Assembly: GCF_038008325.1 (NCBI RefSeq)
Contig: NZ_JBBOYW010000001.1
Span: forward strand, 1,602,001 to 1,666,000
Source: Lysinibacillus sp. FSL K6-0232
GTDB lineage: Bacteria > Bacillota > Bacilli > Bacillales_A > Planococcaceae
Length of the DNA: 64,000 bases
Direction of reading: 5' to 3'
The translations under genes and the position numbers were made by a program. The stretch's first letter is position 1; each line of letters opens with the position of its first letter. Of this stretch, positions 34,156 to 42,656 are shown piece by piece. The notes below the pieces were generated by a model, which worked only from the letters and a program-made list of their open reading frames with translations, had not been told where the DNA came from and did no database searches.

Positions 34156-34872
34156 TTATCGGCTATTTAAAACTTCCGCAATATGCATTACTTTAATCGG
34201 CTTTCCTTGACGTTGAATACGCCCACCAATATTTAATAAACAGCCCGCATCTGCGCCAATTAAAATATCAGCGCCCGTTTCTTCTACATTGCATACCTTT
34301 TCATCAACCATTTCTCCAGAAATATTCCCCATTTTGACCGAGAATGTACCACCAAATCCACAGCACCTCTCCTTGCCGGGCAGCTCCACATACTGTAAGC
34401 CTTTAACATGGCTTAATAGTTGAAATGGCGCTTCCTTTACACCAAGTAGGCGGGTCATATGGCAGGATGTATGATAGGTTGCTGTGCCCTCTAACTGTGC
34501 ACCAACATCCGTTATCTTTAAAACATCCACAATAAACTCTGTCAATTCATAGGTTTTATCTGCTAATGCTTGTGCCTTTGACTGCCAAATAGGGTCATCC
34601 TTAAAAACCTCAGGGTACTCTTTAAACATATAGGCACAAGAGCCAGAAGGGGACACAACATACTCAGCATGCTCAAAGGCACTAATCATTTTTTTCATCG
34701 CATTTTTAGATTCCTTTACATAGCCGCTGTTATAGGCAGGCTGTCCACAGCAAATTTGATTTTCTGGAAAGTCAATCTCACAGCCAAGTCTTTCTAATAC
34801 TTCAACAGTTGCTTTGCCTACCTCTCCTTGAAACATATCTACTAAACAGGTTGCAAACAGTGTTACTTTCAT
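34156..34872 (-). CDS. lutA: Lactate utilisation protein LutA
   Basis: 238 residues with two CCG domains: [11 protein letters not shown] near 40 and [12 protein letters not shown] near 185, each with upstream single cysteines, as in the glycolate oxidase/heterodisulfide reductase CCG family. It is the first gene of lutABC. AAGGAGCG precedes the ATG. A GntR-type operator lies 29 bases upstream of the start (34901-34915). Confidence 0.95.
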   Translation of the reverse strand: MKVTLFATCLVDMFQGEVGKATVEVLERLGCEIDFPENQICCGQPAYNSGYVKESKNAMKKMISAFEHAEYVVSPSGSCAYMFKEYPEVFKDDPIWQSKAQALADKTYELTEFIVDVLKITDVGAQLEGTATYHTSCHMTRLLGVKEAPFQLLSHVKGLQYVELPGKERCCGFGGTFSVKMGNISGEMVDEKVCNVEETGADILIGADAGCLLNIGGRIQRQGKPIKVMHIAEVLNSR

Positions 34873-34900
34873 TTTTATCGCTCCTTTTACATAATCAACT

Positions 34901-34915
34901 GGTCATCTGATGACT
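34901..34915. promoter_or_regulatory. LutR operator in front of lutABC
   Basis: GGTCAT-CT-GATGAC-T, the same sequence as the lctP operator at 36014-36028 except the last base. FadR-type GntR proteins bind such GTCAT/ATGAC dyads. Confidence 0.8.
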
Positions 34916-34988
34916 CACGAAACAAATATATTGTTTTTATAATACTACAACTATTCAGAAGAATAAAAGAGATTCATAAAAATTTTTA

Positions 34989-35018
34989 AAAAGCTGCCCT
35001 GTTATCAAGGCAGCTTTG
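34989..35018 (-). terminator. Terminator after lutR
   Basis: On the minus strand AAAGCTGCC and GGCAGCTTT flank a 10-base loop and are followed by TTAAAAATTTT; it overlaps the lutR stop. It separates lutR from lutABC. Confidence 0.8.
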
Positions 35019-35748
35019 GTGATTGCATAGATTCTGTTGTTTTAAAATATTGCAGCAACACTTTCTCGACATTGCTTAAATGGGAGGTCATTGCATGCTT
35101 GGCTAGCTCCTCATTTTGCTGTTTAATGGCAAGGAAAATTTGCATATGCTCATCATACAATTTTTCACTTGTCGTTTTTTTGGAATAGAGCCAAATACGG
35201 CGCGTTTCCTTCATTGTTTCCAGCATCAGCCCTGACACTTGATCGAGAATCATTGTCAGCAGAGGGTTTTGAGAGGCAGCAGAAATCGCAGCATGAAATT
35301 GAAAGTCAACCTTTTCACCTAATTCACCATCACCTTGCACACGTTGCATTTCTTCAAGTATTTGCGCCATCTTTTGAATATCCGCGTCCGTGCGATGTAT
35401 GGCTGCGCTTGCGGCTGCACCAACCTCAATAATTTTACGAACCTCCAATAGATGAGAAACATCCTGCTTATTCGTTAAAATAGCCGTAGAAAGGGGGAAA
35501 TCAAGCTGGCTGGATGTGACGCTTTTAACAAATGTCCCTGAGCCTTGTTTGATTTCAATAAGTCCCATTGCTTTTAAGGCGGAGAGCGCTTCACGTACTG
35601 CGGACCTGCTCACTTGTAATTGTTCGGCTAGCTGTTCCACGGAGTCAAGTCGATCCCCAGGCTGTAATAGCCCAGCTCTAATTTTCTCGTGGAGGATTTC
35701 GGACACTTCTTCATATATTTTCTTTGGCTTTATTTTTCGTAATTCCAT
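35005..35748 (-). CDS. lutR: FadR-type GntR regulator of lactate utilisation
   Basis: 247 residues: N-terminal winged helix (EEVSEILHEKIRAGLLQPGDRLDSVEQLAEQLQVSRSAVREALSALKAMGLIEIKQGSGTFV) and an FCD effector domain (about 85-230) with metal-binding histidines (FQFHAAI, HMQIF, AMTSHL). By position next to lutABC and lctP, and by the twin operators, it is LutR, the lactate-responsive repressor. It sits upstream of lutABC but has its own terminator. Confidence 0.9.
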   Translation of the reverse strand: MELRKIKPKKIYEEVSEILHEKIRAGLLQPGDRLDSVEQLAEQLQVSRSAVREALSALKAMGLIEIKQGSGTFVKSVTSSQLDFPLSTAILTNKQDVSHLLEVRKIIEVGAAASAAIHRTDADIQKMAQILEEMQRVQGDGELGEKVDFQFHAAISAASQNPLLTMILDQVSGLMLETMKETRRIWLYSKKTTSEKLYDEHMQIFLAIKQQNEELAKHAMTSHLSNVEKVLLQYFKTTESMQSPKLP

Positions 35749-35846
35749 GGAACAACACCCCTTAGCTCTCTATGTTTACATAATGATTATATGTATTATA
35801 CATGAAGAAAGGCGTATTAGGGTGCTATTGGGGATTTTGAACGTTT

Positions 35847-35939
35847 TATCCGTCAAATTATAGGTTCAATCCATCTATTTCAGGAGTTTATCCGTCACAC
35901 TTGCCACGCTATCCGTCAAGTCAAGTATCCTATCCACCA
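35847..35939. repeat. 21-bp period repeat array, core TATCCGTCA
   Basis: TATCCGTCA or variants start at 35847, 35868 (AATCCATCT), 35889, 35910 and 35931 (TATCCACCA), an exact 21-base period over five units; the 12 bases between cores are not conserved. It lies in the gap between lutR and the lctP promoter. Compare the 20-22 base array at 5308-5376. Confidence 0.7.
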
Positions 35940-35974
35940 CATAGTTGTCGAATTTTGATGTTTCGAAAAATATA

Positions 35975-36028
35975 TTGAATTTTAAGAATATAGTTAATAT
36001 AATCATAGCATACGGTCATCTGATGACC
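35975..36028 (+). promoter_or_regulatory. lctP promoter with LutR operator
   Basis: TTGAAT (35975-35980), 17 bases, TATAAT (35998-36003). The operator GGTCAT-CT-GATGACC lies at 36014-36028, over the start of transcription, where a repressor would block initiation. The 5' leader to the gene is about 220 bases; I see no clear structure in it, only a 46-codon start-less open frame (36040-36190). Confidence 0.85.
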
Positions 36029-36230
36029 TAATATCCTGCTGATTAATCGAGGGCAGGCAATATGAAAGGTTTATTGCAATAGCATTTGAACGGTGGCGCA
36101 TTTCTAATAAAAGGGCGATGCTTCTACAAAATAAGGATGAAATCGACATTGCAAGAAATGTGACGAATCGCAAAGGGGTGGGCAATACTTAAATGCATTT
36201 TTGTAGGGAAGATTTTAGGAGAAATAAAAT

Positions 36231-37922
36231 ATGGGGGGATATCATGTGATTTTTACACAAGATTTTACAGCTGTTGGAGGAAGCTTGGCTTGGTCAGCAG
36301 TGGTGGCTATTGTGCCGATTCTTTATTTCTTTTGGGCGTTAGCCATTAAAAAGATGAAGGGTTACATGGCGGGGCTAACAACGCTTCTTGTATCATTAGT
36401 ATTGGCGATTTTTGCCTTTAAAGTGCCTGCTGCAACAGCCGTTATGTCTGCTACACAGGGCGCAGTTTATGGACTGATTCCAATTGGATGGATTATTATC
36501 ACATCTGTTTTTTTATATAATCTTACGGTAAAAACAGGGAAATTTAATATTATTCGGCACTCCGTATTATCCATTACAGAGGATCGACGTATTCAAGCAT
36601 TGCTTGTGGCATTTTCATTCGGTGCATTTTTAGAGGGAGCGGCGGGCTTTGGTGCACCTGTTGCTATCTCAGCCGCGCTATTAGTGGGATTAGGCTTTAA
36701 TCCACTGTATGCTGCTGGGCTTTGCCTGATTGCGAATACAGCTCCTGTGGCATTTGGAGCAATTGGTGTACCGATCACTGCGATGGAGGGGCCAACAGGT
36801 ATATCTGCATTGGAAATTTCAAAAATGGTTGGACGTCAATTACCATTTTTAGCGGTGTTTATTCCATTCTTTTTAGTTTTTATTATGGTAGGGTTTAAAA
36901 AGGCCTGGGAGGTTATGCCCGCTATTTTAGTGTCAGGGATTTCCTTTGCGGTGACACAATATTTAAGCTCCAACTTCCTTGGACCTGAATTACCAGATGT
37001 ATTATCGGCTTTAGTATCTTTATTTGCATTAGCAATTTTTATGAAGTTTTGGCAACCAAAAACGATTTACCGCTTTGCATCAGAGCGCGAGGCAGCGACT
37101 ACAGCATTCAAAACCGAATCGTATAGCGGGGCAGCGATTGTAAAGGCTTGGTCACCATTTATTATTTTAACGCTCTTTATTTCCTTCTGGGGAATTCCAG
37201 CAATCAAAAGCGCCTTAATAGGTCATTATGAAGGTGCTAATAGTTTATTGAAAGGTGTCAATACGTTAGGACAAGCACTAACATTTATGCCAGAAGTACC
37301 TTTTTTACATAATCAAGTATTAAATGGTACAACAGGTGAGCCAATTGCAGCAGTATATAAGCTCGAATTACTAGGGGCAGCGGGTACAGCTATTTTATTA
37401 GCAGCGATCGTGACAAAATTTATGTTACAAATTTCGTGGCGCGACTGGAGCAAAACATTTGTGGAAACCGTGAATGAAATTAAATTCCCGCTGCTTACCA
37501 TTTGCTGTGTTGTTGGCTATGCTTATGTGACAAATACAGCAGGTATGATGACAACACTTGCCTTAGTGCTAGCAAAAACAGGCGCACTGTTCCCATTTTT
37601 CTCGCCTGTGCTTGGATGGCTTGGGGTATTTATTACAGGCTCGGATACATCCTCCAATGTATTATTTGCCAAGCTGCAGCAGGTAACAGCAGAATCCATT
37701 GGTATGGACCCTGTGCTGGCGCTTGCCGCAAACTCATCGGGTGGGGTGACAGGGAAAATGATTTCACCACAATCGATTGCAGTAGCTGCGGCAGCCGTTG
37801 GACTTGTAGGCAGAGAATCAGAATTGCTGCGCTTTGCCGTGAAATATAGTATTTTGCTACTGCTATTTATTTGTATTTTGACATACCTACAAAGCAATGT
37901 TTTAGCTTGGATGATTCCATAA
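36231..37922 (+). CDS. lctP: L-lactate permease
   Basis: 563 residues with about 13 membrane segments, LctP/LutP family. Conserved stretches include FGAFLEGAAGFGAPVAISAALLVGLGF and GVFITGSDTSSNVLFAKLQ. It is a proton-coupled L-lactate uptake carrier feeding LutABC. Two starts are possible: ATG 36231 with AGGAG 9 bases upstream, or GTG 36246 with GGGGGG 7 bases upstream; the latter gives an N-terminus nearer the family. It is divergent from lutR and has the LutR operator at its promoter. Confidence 0.95.
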   Translation: MGGYHVIFTQDFTAVGGSLAWSAVVAIVPILYFFWALAIKKMKGYMAGLTTLLVSLVLAIFAFKVPAATAVMSATQGAVYGLIPIGWIIITSVFLYNLTVKTGKFNIIRHSVLSITEDRRIQALLVAFSFGAFLEGAAGFGAPVAISAALLVGLGFNPLYAAGLCLIANTAPVAFGAIGVPITAMEGPTGISALEISKMVGRQLPFLAVFIPFFLVFIMVGFKKAWEVMPAILVSGISFAVTQYLSSNFLGPELPDVLSALVSLFALAIFMKFWQPKTIYRFASEREAATTAFKTESYSGAAIVKAWSPFIILTLFISFWGIPAIKSALIGHYEGANSLLKGVNTLGQALTFMPEVPFLHNQVLNGTTGEPIAAVYKLELLGAAGTAILLAAIVTKFMLQISWRDWSKTFVETVNEIKFPLLTICCVVGYAYVTNTAGMMTTLALVLAKTGALFPFFSPVLGWLGVFITGSDTSSNVLFAKLQQVTAESIGMDPVLALAANSSGGVTGKMISPQSIAVAAAAVGLVGRESELLRFAVKYSILLLLFICILTYLQSNVLAWMIP

Positions 37923-37933
37923 AAAGTAAGGTG

Positions 37934-37972
37934 AAAGGATGGAAACGGTTAACGTTCGCCATCCTTTTTATT
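37934..37972 (+). terminator. Terminator after lctP
   Basis: AAAGGATGG and CCATCCTTT enclose a 14-base loop with its own inner AACGTT symmetry, then TTATT. Confidence 0.85.
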
Positions 37973-37981
37973 GATGGAGTA

Positions 37982-38010
37982 TTGACAGAAAATCTGAAGG
38001 AGCGCATAAT
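37982..38010 (+). promoter_or_regulatory. Promoter of the ccdA operon
   Basis: TTGACA (37982-37987), 17 bases, CATAAT (38005-38010), 140 bases before ccdA. Confidence 0.6.
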
Positions 38011-38149
38011 GCAGAAAGAAAACTTGTTTGGCAGGGATTTCTTATAAATCTCATGATTTTGCCATGAAACGTTCACAGGCAGGAAGGGCGCATTTTATAG
38101 TGTTTTTTGGTACGATGGATGCAGTAACTGTAAGGAGCGATTTCAACAT

Positions 38150-38860
38150 ATGGGGTCTGATATTAATGTATTTTTAGCTTTTGGTGCAGGCTTTTTAAGC
38201 TTTATTTCACCTTGTACGCTTCCCTTGTATCCAGTATTTTTATCGTACATAACGGGAATGACATTAGATGAGCTAAAATCGGAAAAGGGTATGTTACAAA
38301 AACGTGCTATTTTCCACACACTATTCTTTTTACTAGGATTTTCAATTATTTTTATTGTAATTGGGGTGGGCGCATCTTTATTCGCCAACTTTTTCCATAA
38401 TTATCAAACATTATTACGCCAGGTTGGCGCTATTTTAATTGTTGTATTTGGGTTAATGATTGTGGGACTATTACAAATTGACTTTTTAATGAAGGATCAT
38501 AAAATCCAATTTAAAAATAGACCATCTGGCTATTTCGGGTCGGTATTAATTGGTATTGCTTTTGCAGCAGGGTGGACACCGTGTACAGGTCCAATTTTAA
38601 TGTCGATTACAATGCTAGCTGGCACAAACCCAGGTGCAGGCTTTAGCTATATGCTTGCCTATTATTTAGGCTTTGCGATACCGTTCTTCGTGCTATCCTT
38701 CTTTATTGCACGTCTAACATGGATTCGCACACATAGCCAAAAAATTGTGAAAATCGGCGGTTATATTATGATTGCTGTAGGGATTTTATTGTTCTTTGAT
38801 GGATTAACGTATATTACACGTATATTAGAGCCTATTTTCGGTGGATTTACAGGCTTTTAA
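38150..38860 (+). CDS. ccdA: Cytochrome c biogenesis / thiol transfer protein CcdA
   Basis: 236 residues, six membrane segments. The two redox cysteines are in ISPCTLPLYP (about 22) and GWTPCTGPIL (about 145), placed in helices 1 and 4 as in CcdA/DsbD-type proteins. It passes electrons from thioredoxin across the membrane for cytochrome c maturation and, in Bacillus, spore cortex formation. The downstream order yneI-ccdC-yneK is the same as in B. subtilis. AAGGAGCG lies 12 bases before the start. Confidence 0.95.
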   Translation: MGSDINVFLAFGAGFLSFISPCTLPLYPVFLSYITGMTLDELKSEKGMLQKRAIFHTLFFLLGFSIIFIVIGVGASLFANFFHNYQTLLRQVGAILIVVFGLMIVGLLQIDFLMKDHKIQFKNRPSGYFGSVLIGIAFAAGWTPCTGPILMSITMLAGTNPGAGFSYMLAYYLGFAIPFFVLSFFIARLTWIRTHSQKIVKIGGYIMIAVGILLFFDGLTYITRILEPIFGGFTGF

Positions 38861-38912
38861 TTTGTTAAACTAAAGAAGGCTATACCATAATAACGTGGAG
38901 GGAGATGAACAG

Positions 38913-39281
38913 ATGCCTACAGTTTTAGTAGTGGACGATACGTTATTTATGCGTGTTGCCATCAGTAATATGTTTACAGAATGGGGTTATGAGGTCGTTG
39001 GAAAGGCAGTGAATGGTAAAGAAGCTGTGGTAATGTATCGAGCGTTACAGCCAGATTTAGTAACGATGGATGTAACGATGCCCGTTATGAATGGTATTGC
39101 AGCAGTAAAAAAAATTATCCCTGAATTTCCAGATGCAAAAATTATTATGATTACAGCGCTTGGTCAGCAAAAGCTTATTGTAGAAGCGATTGAAAGCGGG
39201 GCAAAGGATTTTATTACAAAGCCCTTTGAGCCAGAAAGATTAAAGGCTGTGGCCGATCAATTATTGGGACAAAATTGCTAA
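38913..39281 (+). CDS. yneI: CheY-like single-domain response regulator (CcdB/YneI)
   Basis: 122 residues from ATG 38913 (GGAGGGAG 8 bases upstream). A lone receiver domain: VVDDTLFMR (acidic pair), phospho-acceptor in LVTMDVTMPVMNG (Asp near 54), MITALG and FITKPF (Lys). There is no output domain. It corresponds to YneI (CcdB) between ccdA and ccdC in B. subtilis, a gene not essential for cytochrome c maturation. The partner kinase is unknown and not in this window. Confidence 0.9.
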   Translation: MPTVLVVDDTLFMRVAISNMFTEWGYEVVGKAVNGKEAVVMYRALQPDLVTMDVTMPVMNGIAAVKKIIPEFPDAKIIMITALGQQKLIVEAIESGAKDFITKPFEPERLKAVADQLLGQNC

Positions 39282-39305
39282 TTAGACATTAGAGGAGGAC
39301 TTTTT

Positions 39306-39800
39306 ATGTTAAGCAGCATCCCTTCTCACTATTATGTTATCGGGTCAACCATCATGGCCATTGTAATGGGAAGCTTTGTGATGGTTATACGAATGCGAGC
39401 TTCCAAAATGCCAACAAATGAGAAGAAAATTATAATTCCACCGATTGCTATGTCTTCAGGTGCGCTGATGTTTTTATTTGAGCAATTTCGAGTGCCGCCT
39501 ATGCAAATTTTAGAGGCAGCCGCTGTAGGAATGGTGTTCTCGATAATTTTAATTGCGACTTCGAAATTTGAAGTAAAGGGTCGAGATATTTATTTAAAAC
39601 GTTCAAAGGCATTTGCTTTTATATTAATTGGTTTGTTAATATTCCGCGTGGTGGCGAAAATAATTTTAAGTAGCTCCATCGATGTTGGGGAATTAGCAGG
39701 TATGTTCTGGATTTTAGCCTTTGCCATGTTACTACCTTGGCGAATAGCCATGCTAATCCAGTTTAAAAAAATAAAAAAAACAATCCCACAACTACACTAG
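39306..39800 (+). CDS. ccdC: CcdC membrane protein (YneJ)
   Basis: 164 residues with four or five hydrophobic segments and MRASKMPTNEKKIIIPPIAMSSGALMF, typical of the CcdC/DUF1453 family. It is the third gene of the ccdA cluster, with AGAGGAGG before its ATG and 24 bases after yneI. Its exact role is unknown. A strong terminator ends the operon. Confidence 0.9.
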   Translation: MLSSIPSHYYVIGSTIMAIVMGSFVMVIRMRASKMPTNEKKIIIPPIAMSSGALMFLFEQFRVPPMQILEAAAVGMVFSIILIATSKFEVKGRDIYLKRSKAFAFILIGLLIFRVVAKIILSSSIDVGELAGMFWILAFAMLLPWRIAMLIQFKKIKKTIPQLH

Positions 39801-39823
39801 TATGCATGCTAGTGTAGTTTTTT
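39788..39823 (+). terminator. Terminator of the ccdA operon
   Basis: AACTACACTAG and CTAGTGTAGTT around TATGCATG, followed by TTTT. Confidence 0.9.
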
Positions 39824-39893
39824 GTTGGATAGAGCGGCAAAAGTGACGATTAGAACCTGCAAATAAACGGATAGCACATGTGCTAAAGGCAAG

Positions 39894-39921
39894 AAAAATG
39901 CTGCACGAAATTTCGTGCAGC
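39894..39921 (-). terminator. Terminator of yneK
   Basis: GCTGCACGAAA and TTTCGTGCAGC form a perfect 11-bp palindrome at 39900-39921, followed on the minus strand by ATTTTTC. Confidence 0.8.
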
Positions 39922-39928
39922 GATGTGA

Positions 39929-40357
39929 TTATTCGAATAAATGCTCGTATGGAGCGATATCAATTTGCATTTCCTCTAATTTTTTGCGTAAAAATTTATG
40001 GTCACGCTTTGGGGTTGCTTGTATATAGCCTCGAATAATAAGGTCGTGATTAATAGCCTTTGCTTTTTCTTCTAAAGCAAGCTCGCCAATTTTCCCAGCG
40101 ATTTTTTCCTTTGCGACCTGTCTAAAAAGCTCAGGTACAGGGCTTACAAGCTCATATAGCAGCTCCTTTTCAGCTTGTCCCCATAAGTGAATCGTTTTAT
40201 CTAAATAATATTCTTGCCAATCTAAATCAGATTTGCCATCCTGCTTTGGCAATGCCTTTAAAAACTTGCGGAACATGAAAAATCCGCCAATCGCCATCAA
40301 TGAAATAAGAACGACAACCCAAAATAAAATAAACCATAAAAACCAACCTTGTAACAA
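39929..40357 (-). CDS. yneK: DUF2621 membrane protein (YneK)
   Basis: 142 residues from TTG 40357; AGAGGTG lies 6 bases upstream and this gives the length known for YneK, whereas upstream in-frame ATGs lack such a site. One N-terminal membrane helix (WFLWFILFWVVVLISLMAIGGFF) is followed by a cytoplasmic domain with SDLDWQEYYLDKTIHLWG and PKRDHKFLRKKL. The function is unknown. It converges on the ccd operon, an arrangement also found in other Bacilli. Confidence 0.85.
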   Translation of the reverse strand: MLQGWFLWFILFWVVVLISLMAIGGFFMFRKFLKALPKQDGKSDLDWQEYYLDKTIHLWGQAEKELLYELVSPVPELFRQVAKEKIAGKIGELALEEKAKAINHDLIIRGYIQATPKRDHKFLRKKLEEMQIDIAPYEHLFE

Positions 40358-40479
40358 ATCGTTCACCTCTTTGCCTTCTCTCATTCTATTATAAGAGCTT
40401 ACGATAAAAAATTCATCTTTAATTGTCCCTTTTTTAGCAAGAAGTCTGTATATAGTGTGTAAGAAAGGGGGGATGTTCC

Positions 40480-40695
40480 ATGGCAAACATTACCTTTGTT
40501 AATGCCACATTGCGCCTGAAGTATCAGATTGGCTATGATGAAAAAAACGAACCGCAATTCGCCACAAAATCGTATCGCAATCTGAACAGCACACATAGCA
40601 CAGATGATTTAGTGGCAGTTGGCAATGCTATTGCTAGCTTATCAACACTGCCACTTGCCAGCATTGAAAAGCAAGAAACAACACATTTATCTTAG
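40480..40695 (+). CDS. DUF1659 small protein
   Basis: 71 residues, soluble: ATLRLKYQIGYDEKNEPQFATKSYRNL... fits the DUF1659 family, found in Bacilli almost always beside a DUF2922 and a YvrJ gene. AAGGGGGG lies before the ATG. No function is known. It starts a three-gene cluster with the next two genes. Confidence 0.8.
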   Translation: MANITFVNATLRLKYQIGYDEKNEPQFATKSYRNLNSTHSTDDLVAVGNAIASLSTLPLASIEKQETTHLS

Positions 40696-40709
40696 AGGGA
40701 GGTTATCCG

Positions 40710-40934
40710 ATGACACAAGTATTAGAGCTACAATTTGCCGCAGCGGATGGCAAAGCGACAACATTGACGATTGATGCACCAAGACCAGCGCTTACAGCCA
40801 CTGACATTCAGCAAGTGATGGCAATCATTATTGAGAAAAATGTTTTTACAGGGCAATCAGGCGCATTAACAACTATTAAAGGAGCCCGTATTGTTGATCG
40901 TCAAGTGACAGAATTTGATGTAGCAACAGCATAA
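40710..40934 (+). CDS. DUF2922 small protein
   Basis: 74 residues; QVLELQFAAADGKATTLTIDAPRPALTATDIQQVM... is the DUF2922 pattern. It follows the DUF1659 gene by 14 bases with GAGGGAGG in front, so both are likely made together. No function is known. Confidence 0.8.
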   Translation: MTQVLELQFAAADGKATTLTIDAPRPALTATDIQQVMAIIIEKNVFTGQSGALTTIKGARIVDRQVTEFDVATA

Positions 40935-40948
40935 TGGAGCAATGGAGT

Positions 40949-40984
40949 CATCTGAAAAGTCATTTTAAGATGGCTCCTTTTTTA
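40949..40984 (+). terminator. Hairpin/terminator between DUF2922 and yvrJ-type genes
   Basis: GGAG-T-CATCT and AGATG-G-CTCC enclose GAAAAGTCATTTTA and are followed by TTTTTTA. It shares the TCTGAAAAGT core with the hairpins at 44616 and 44729. It may attenuate expression of the yvrJ-type gene. Confidence 0.7.
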
Positions 40985-41008
40985 CCGTCTAGGAAAGGAG
41001 GAAGCCTC

Positions 41009-41131
41009 ATGGAACAGTGGTTCAACATGTTATCCGATATCGGTTTTCCGATTTTAGTGTCATTTTATTTATTGCACCGCGTCGAAGTAAAGCTGGATGC
41101 GATTCATGCTGCACTCGTTTCTTTAAAATAA
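41009..41131 (+). CDS. YvrJ-family small membrane protein
   Basis: 40 residues from ATG 41009, which has AAAGGAGG 8 bases upstream; the longer frame from 40934 would run through the terminator hairpin. One membrane helix (IGFPILVSFYLLHRVEVKLDAI) as in YvrJ. These peptides regularly accompany DUF1659/DUF2922 genes. Role unknown. Confidence 0.8.
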   Translation: MEQWFNMLSDIGFPILVSFYLLHRVEVKLDAIHAALVSLK

Positions 41132-41180
41132 CATGAAATGAATTTCACAAAGATGTACGAAAGCTGTCACCTTGAAGTTC

Positions 41181-41218
41181 TTGTCAATGTTGACAACCTA
41201 CGATAGGATGAGAATAGT
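41181..41218 (+). promoter_or_regulatory. sco promoter overlapped by a palindrome
   Basis: TTGTCAA-TG-TTGACAA (41181-41196) is a perfect inverted repeat. Its right arm supplies TTGACA (41190-41195), and AATAGT (41213-41218) is a possible -10 after 17 bases. A repressor or activator site is plausible. Confidence 0.5.
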
Positions 41219-41240
41219 GTAGGTTAGGGAGAGTGTTGAG

Positions 41241-41849
41241 ATGAAGCGTAAATTAATAGGGCTAGTCCTGCTGTTAGCCTGTACCGCTATACTAGGTGCA
41301 TGTGGGAACGCAAAATTTAAGGCAGATTATAGCCTGGAAATACCTGATTTTGAGCATATCAATCAGCGTGGGGAAACGGTATCTTTAGAAAGTTTAAAAG
41401 GAAAGCCGTGGATTGGGATGTATATTTTCACAAACTGTACATCTATTTGCCCGCCAATGTCATTGAATATGGCACAAGTTCAAGAAAAGCTCCAGAAAAA
41501 AGGTGTGGAGGATTATAATATTGTAGCCTTTTCAGTTGATCCAGACGTTGATAAGCCAGAGGTGTTAGCTGATTATATTGGTAAATTCAATGTACCAGAT
41601 GACTCAAAATGGAACCTTCTTACAGGGTATTCACAAAAATATATCGAACAATTTGCTGTGAAAAATACAAAGATTTTAGTAAAAGACGACCCTAACAGTG
41701 ATCAAGTTATCCATGGTAATCAATTTTTCTTAGTTGATAAAGATGGGCTTTTAGTAAAAATGTACAATGGCTATGCGGAAAATATTGAAGATGTGCCTAT
41801 TGATACAATTGCCTCTGATATTGAAACATATATTGATGAAAACCTATAA
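41241..41849 (+). CDS. SCO1/SenC copper chaperone lipoprotein
   Basis: 202 residues with a lipoprotein signal peptide (hydrophobic LVLLLACTAILGAC, lipobox LGAC, Cys near 20). The thioredoxin-like domain has the copper-binding pair in TNCTSICPP (CxxxC) and the distant His in VIHGNQFF. It fits B. subtilis Sco (YpmQ), which delivers copper to the CuA site of cytochrome c oxidase on the outer face of the membrane. GGGAGAG lies before the ATG. It is monocistronic, with a palindrome over the promoter. Confidence 0.92.
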   Translation: MKRKLIGLVLLLACTAILGACGNAKFKADYSLEIPDFEHINQRGETVSLESLKGKPWIGMYIFTNCTSICPPMSLNMAQVQEKLQKKGVEDYNIVAFSVDPDVDKPEVLADYIGKFNVPDDSKWNLLTGYSQKYIEQFAVKNTKILVKDDPNSDQVIHGNQFFLVDKDGLLVKMYNGYAENIEDVPIDTIASDIETYIDENL

Positions 41850-41857
41850 TAAATAGC

Positions 41858-41896
41858 AAAAGCATGTTTTGAACAACTACAGCAAAACATGCTTTT
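41858..41896 (+). terminator. Terminator after sco
   Basis: AAAAGCATGTTTTG and CAAAACATGCTTTT form a perfect 14-bp stem around an 11-base loop, followed by ATTG. Confidence 0.85.
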
Positions 41897-41923
41897 ATTG
41901 ATAAGATGAAGGAAGTGGTGACA

Positions 41924-42460
41924 ATGACTTTAGCACAAACTTATCTACAGGTTATCCAAAAAAGATTTCATATAATTAAAGAGCAAGGTGATCAAACATT
42001 AGCCCAGCTAGAAGACGAACAGTTACATTGGGCATATAATGAAGAATCCAATAGTATTGCTGTTATTGTGAAGCATATGAGTGGTAATATGATTTCACGC
42101 TGGACGGATTTTTTAACGTCAGATGGAGAGAAGCCTTCGAGAAATCGAGATGATGAGTTTATTGATAGCCTCCATACAAAAGAGGCTATTATCGCAGCTT
42201 GGGAACAGGGCTGGCAAGTATTTTTAACGGCTTTATCAAATTTAACAGTAGCTGATTTAGATGGATATATTACCATTAGAGGTGAGCAACTAGCGATTAT
42301 TGATGCGATTGAAAGACAAATGGCTCATTATGCACAGCATGTTGGTCAAATCATTTATATTGCAAAGCAAGTAAAGGGTGCTGAGTGGCAAACATTAAGC
42401 ATACCAAAGGGGCAATCTCAAATATTTACAGAAGCAATGCGCACAAAATATCAATCGTAA
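41924..42460 (+). CDS. DUF1572 / DinB-like protein
   Basis: 178 residues from ATG 41924 (GGAAGTGG 6 bases upstream; an in-frame ATG at 41906 would contain that site). The four-helix DinB-like fold is suggested by VIVKHMSGNMISRWTDFL with a His near 45 and AHYAQHVGQIIYIAK near 135, supplying metal-binding histidines. DUF1572 proteins are metal-dependent and possibly thiol-related enzymes with unknown substrates. Confidence 0.8.
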   Translation: MTLAQTYLQVIQKRFHIIKEQGDQTLAQLEDEQLHWAYNEESNSIAVIVKHMSGNMISRWTDFLTSDGEKPSRNRDDEFIDSLHTKEAIIAAWEQGWQVFLTALSNLTVADLDGYITIRGEQLAIIDAIERQMAHYAQHVGQIIYIAKQVKGAEWQTLSIPKGQSQIFTEAMRTKYQS

Positions 42461-42656
42461 ACTATAAAGGTCGTAGCTGATGAGATTTAGGTCGCTACGA
42501 TTTTTTCATTGTTTGTAAAATCCAGAATAATAGGAAAATGTTAAAGCTGTTTGAAATGATAAATTTTGTCCGATAAAAGGTTTGAGAAATATAGAAAAGG
42601 AGAACAGATCATCAGAGAAGTATTTTTCACATCAAGAAATAAAAGGAGAGAATTGT

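Noticed and set aside
36003-36190. Open frames in the lctP leader, including a 46-codon start-less plus-strand frame
   Set aside because: No start codon with a ribosome site; likely untranslated leader. Noted only because the plus-strand frame is unusually long for this AT content.
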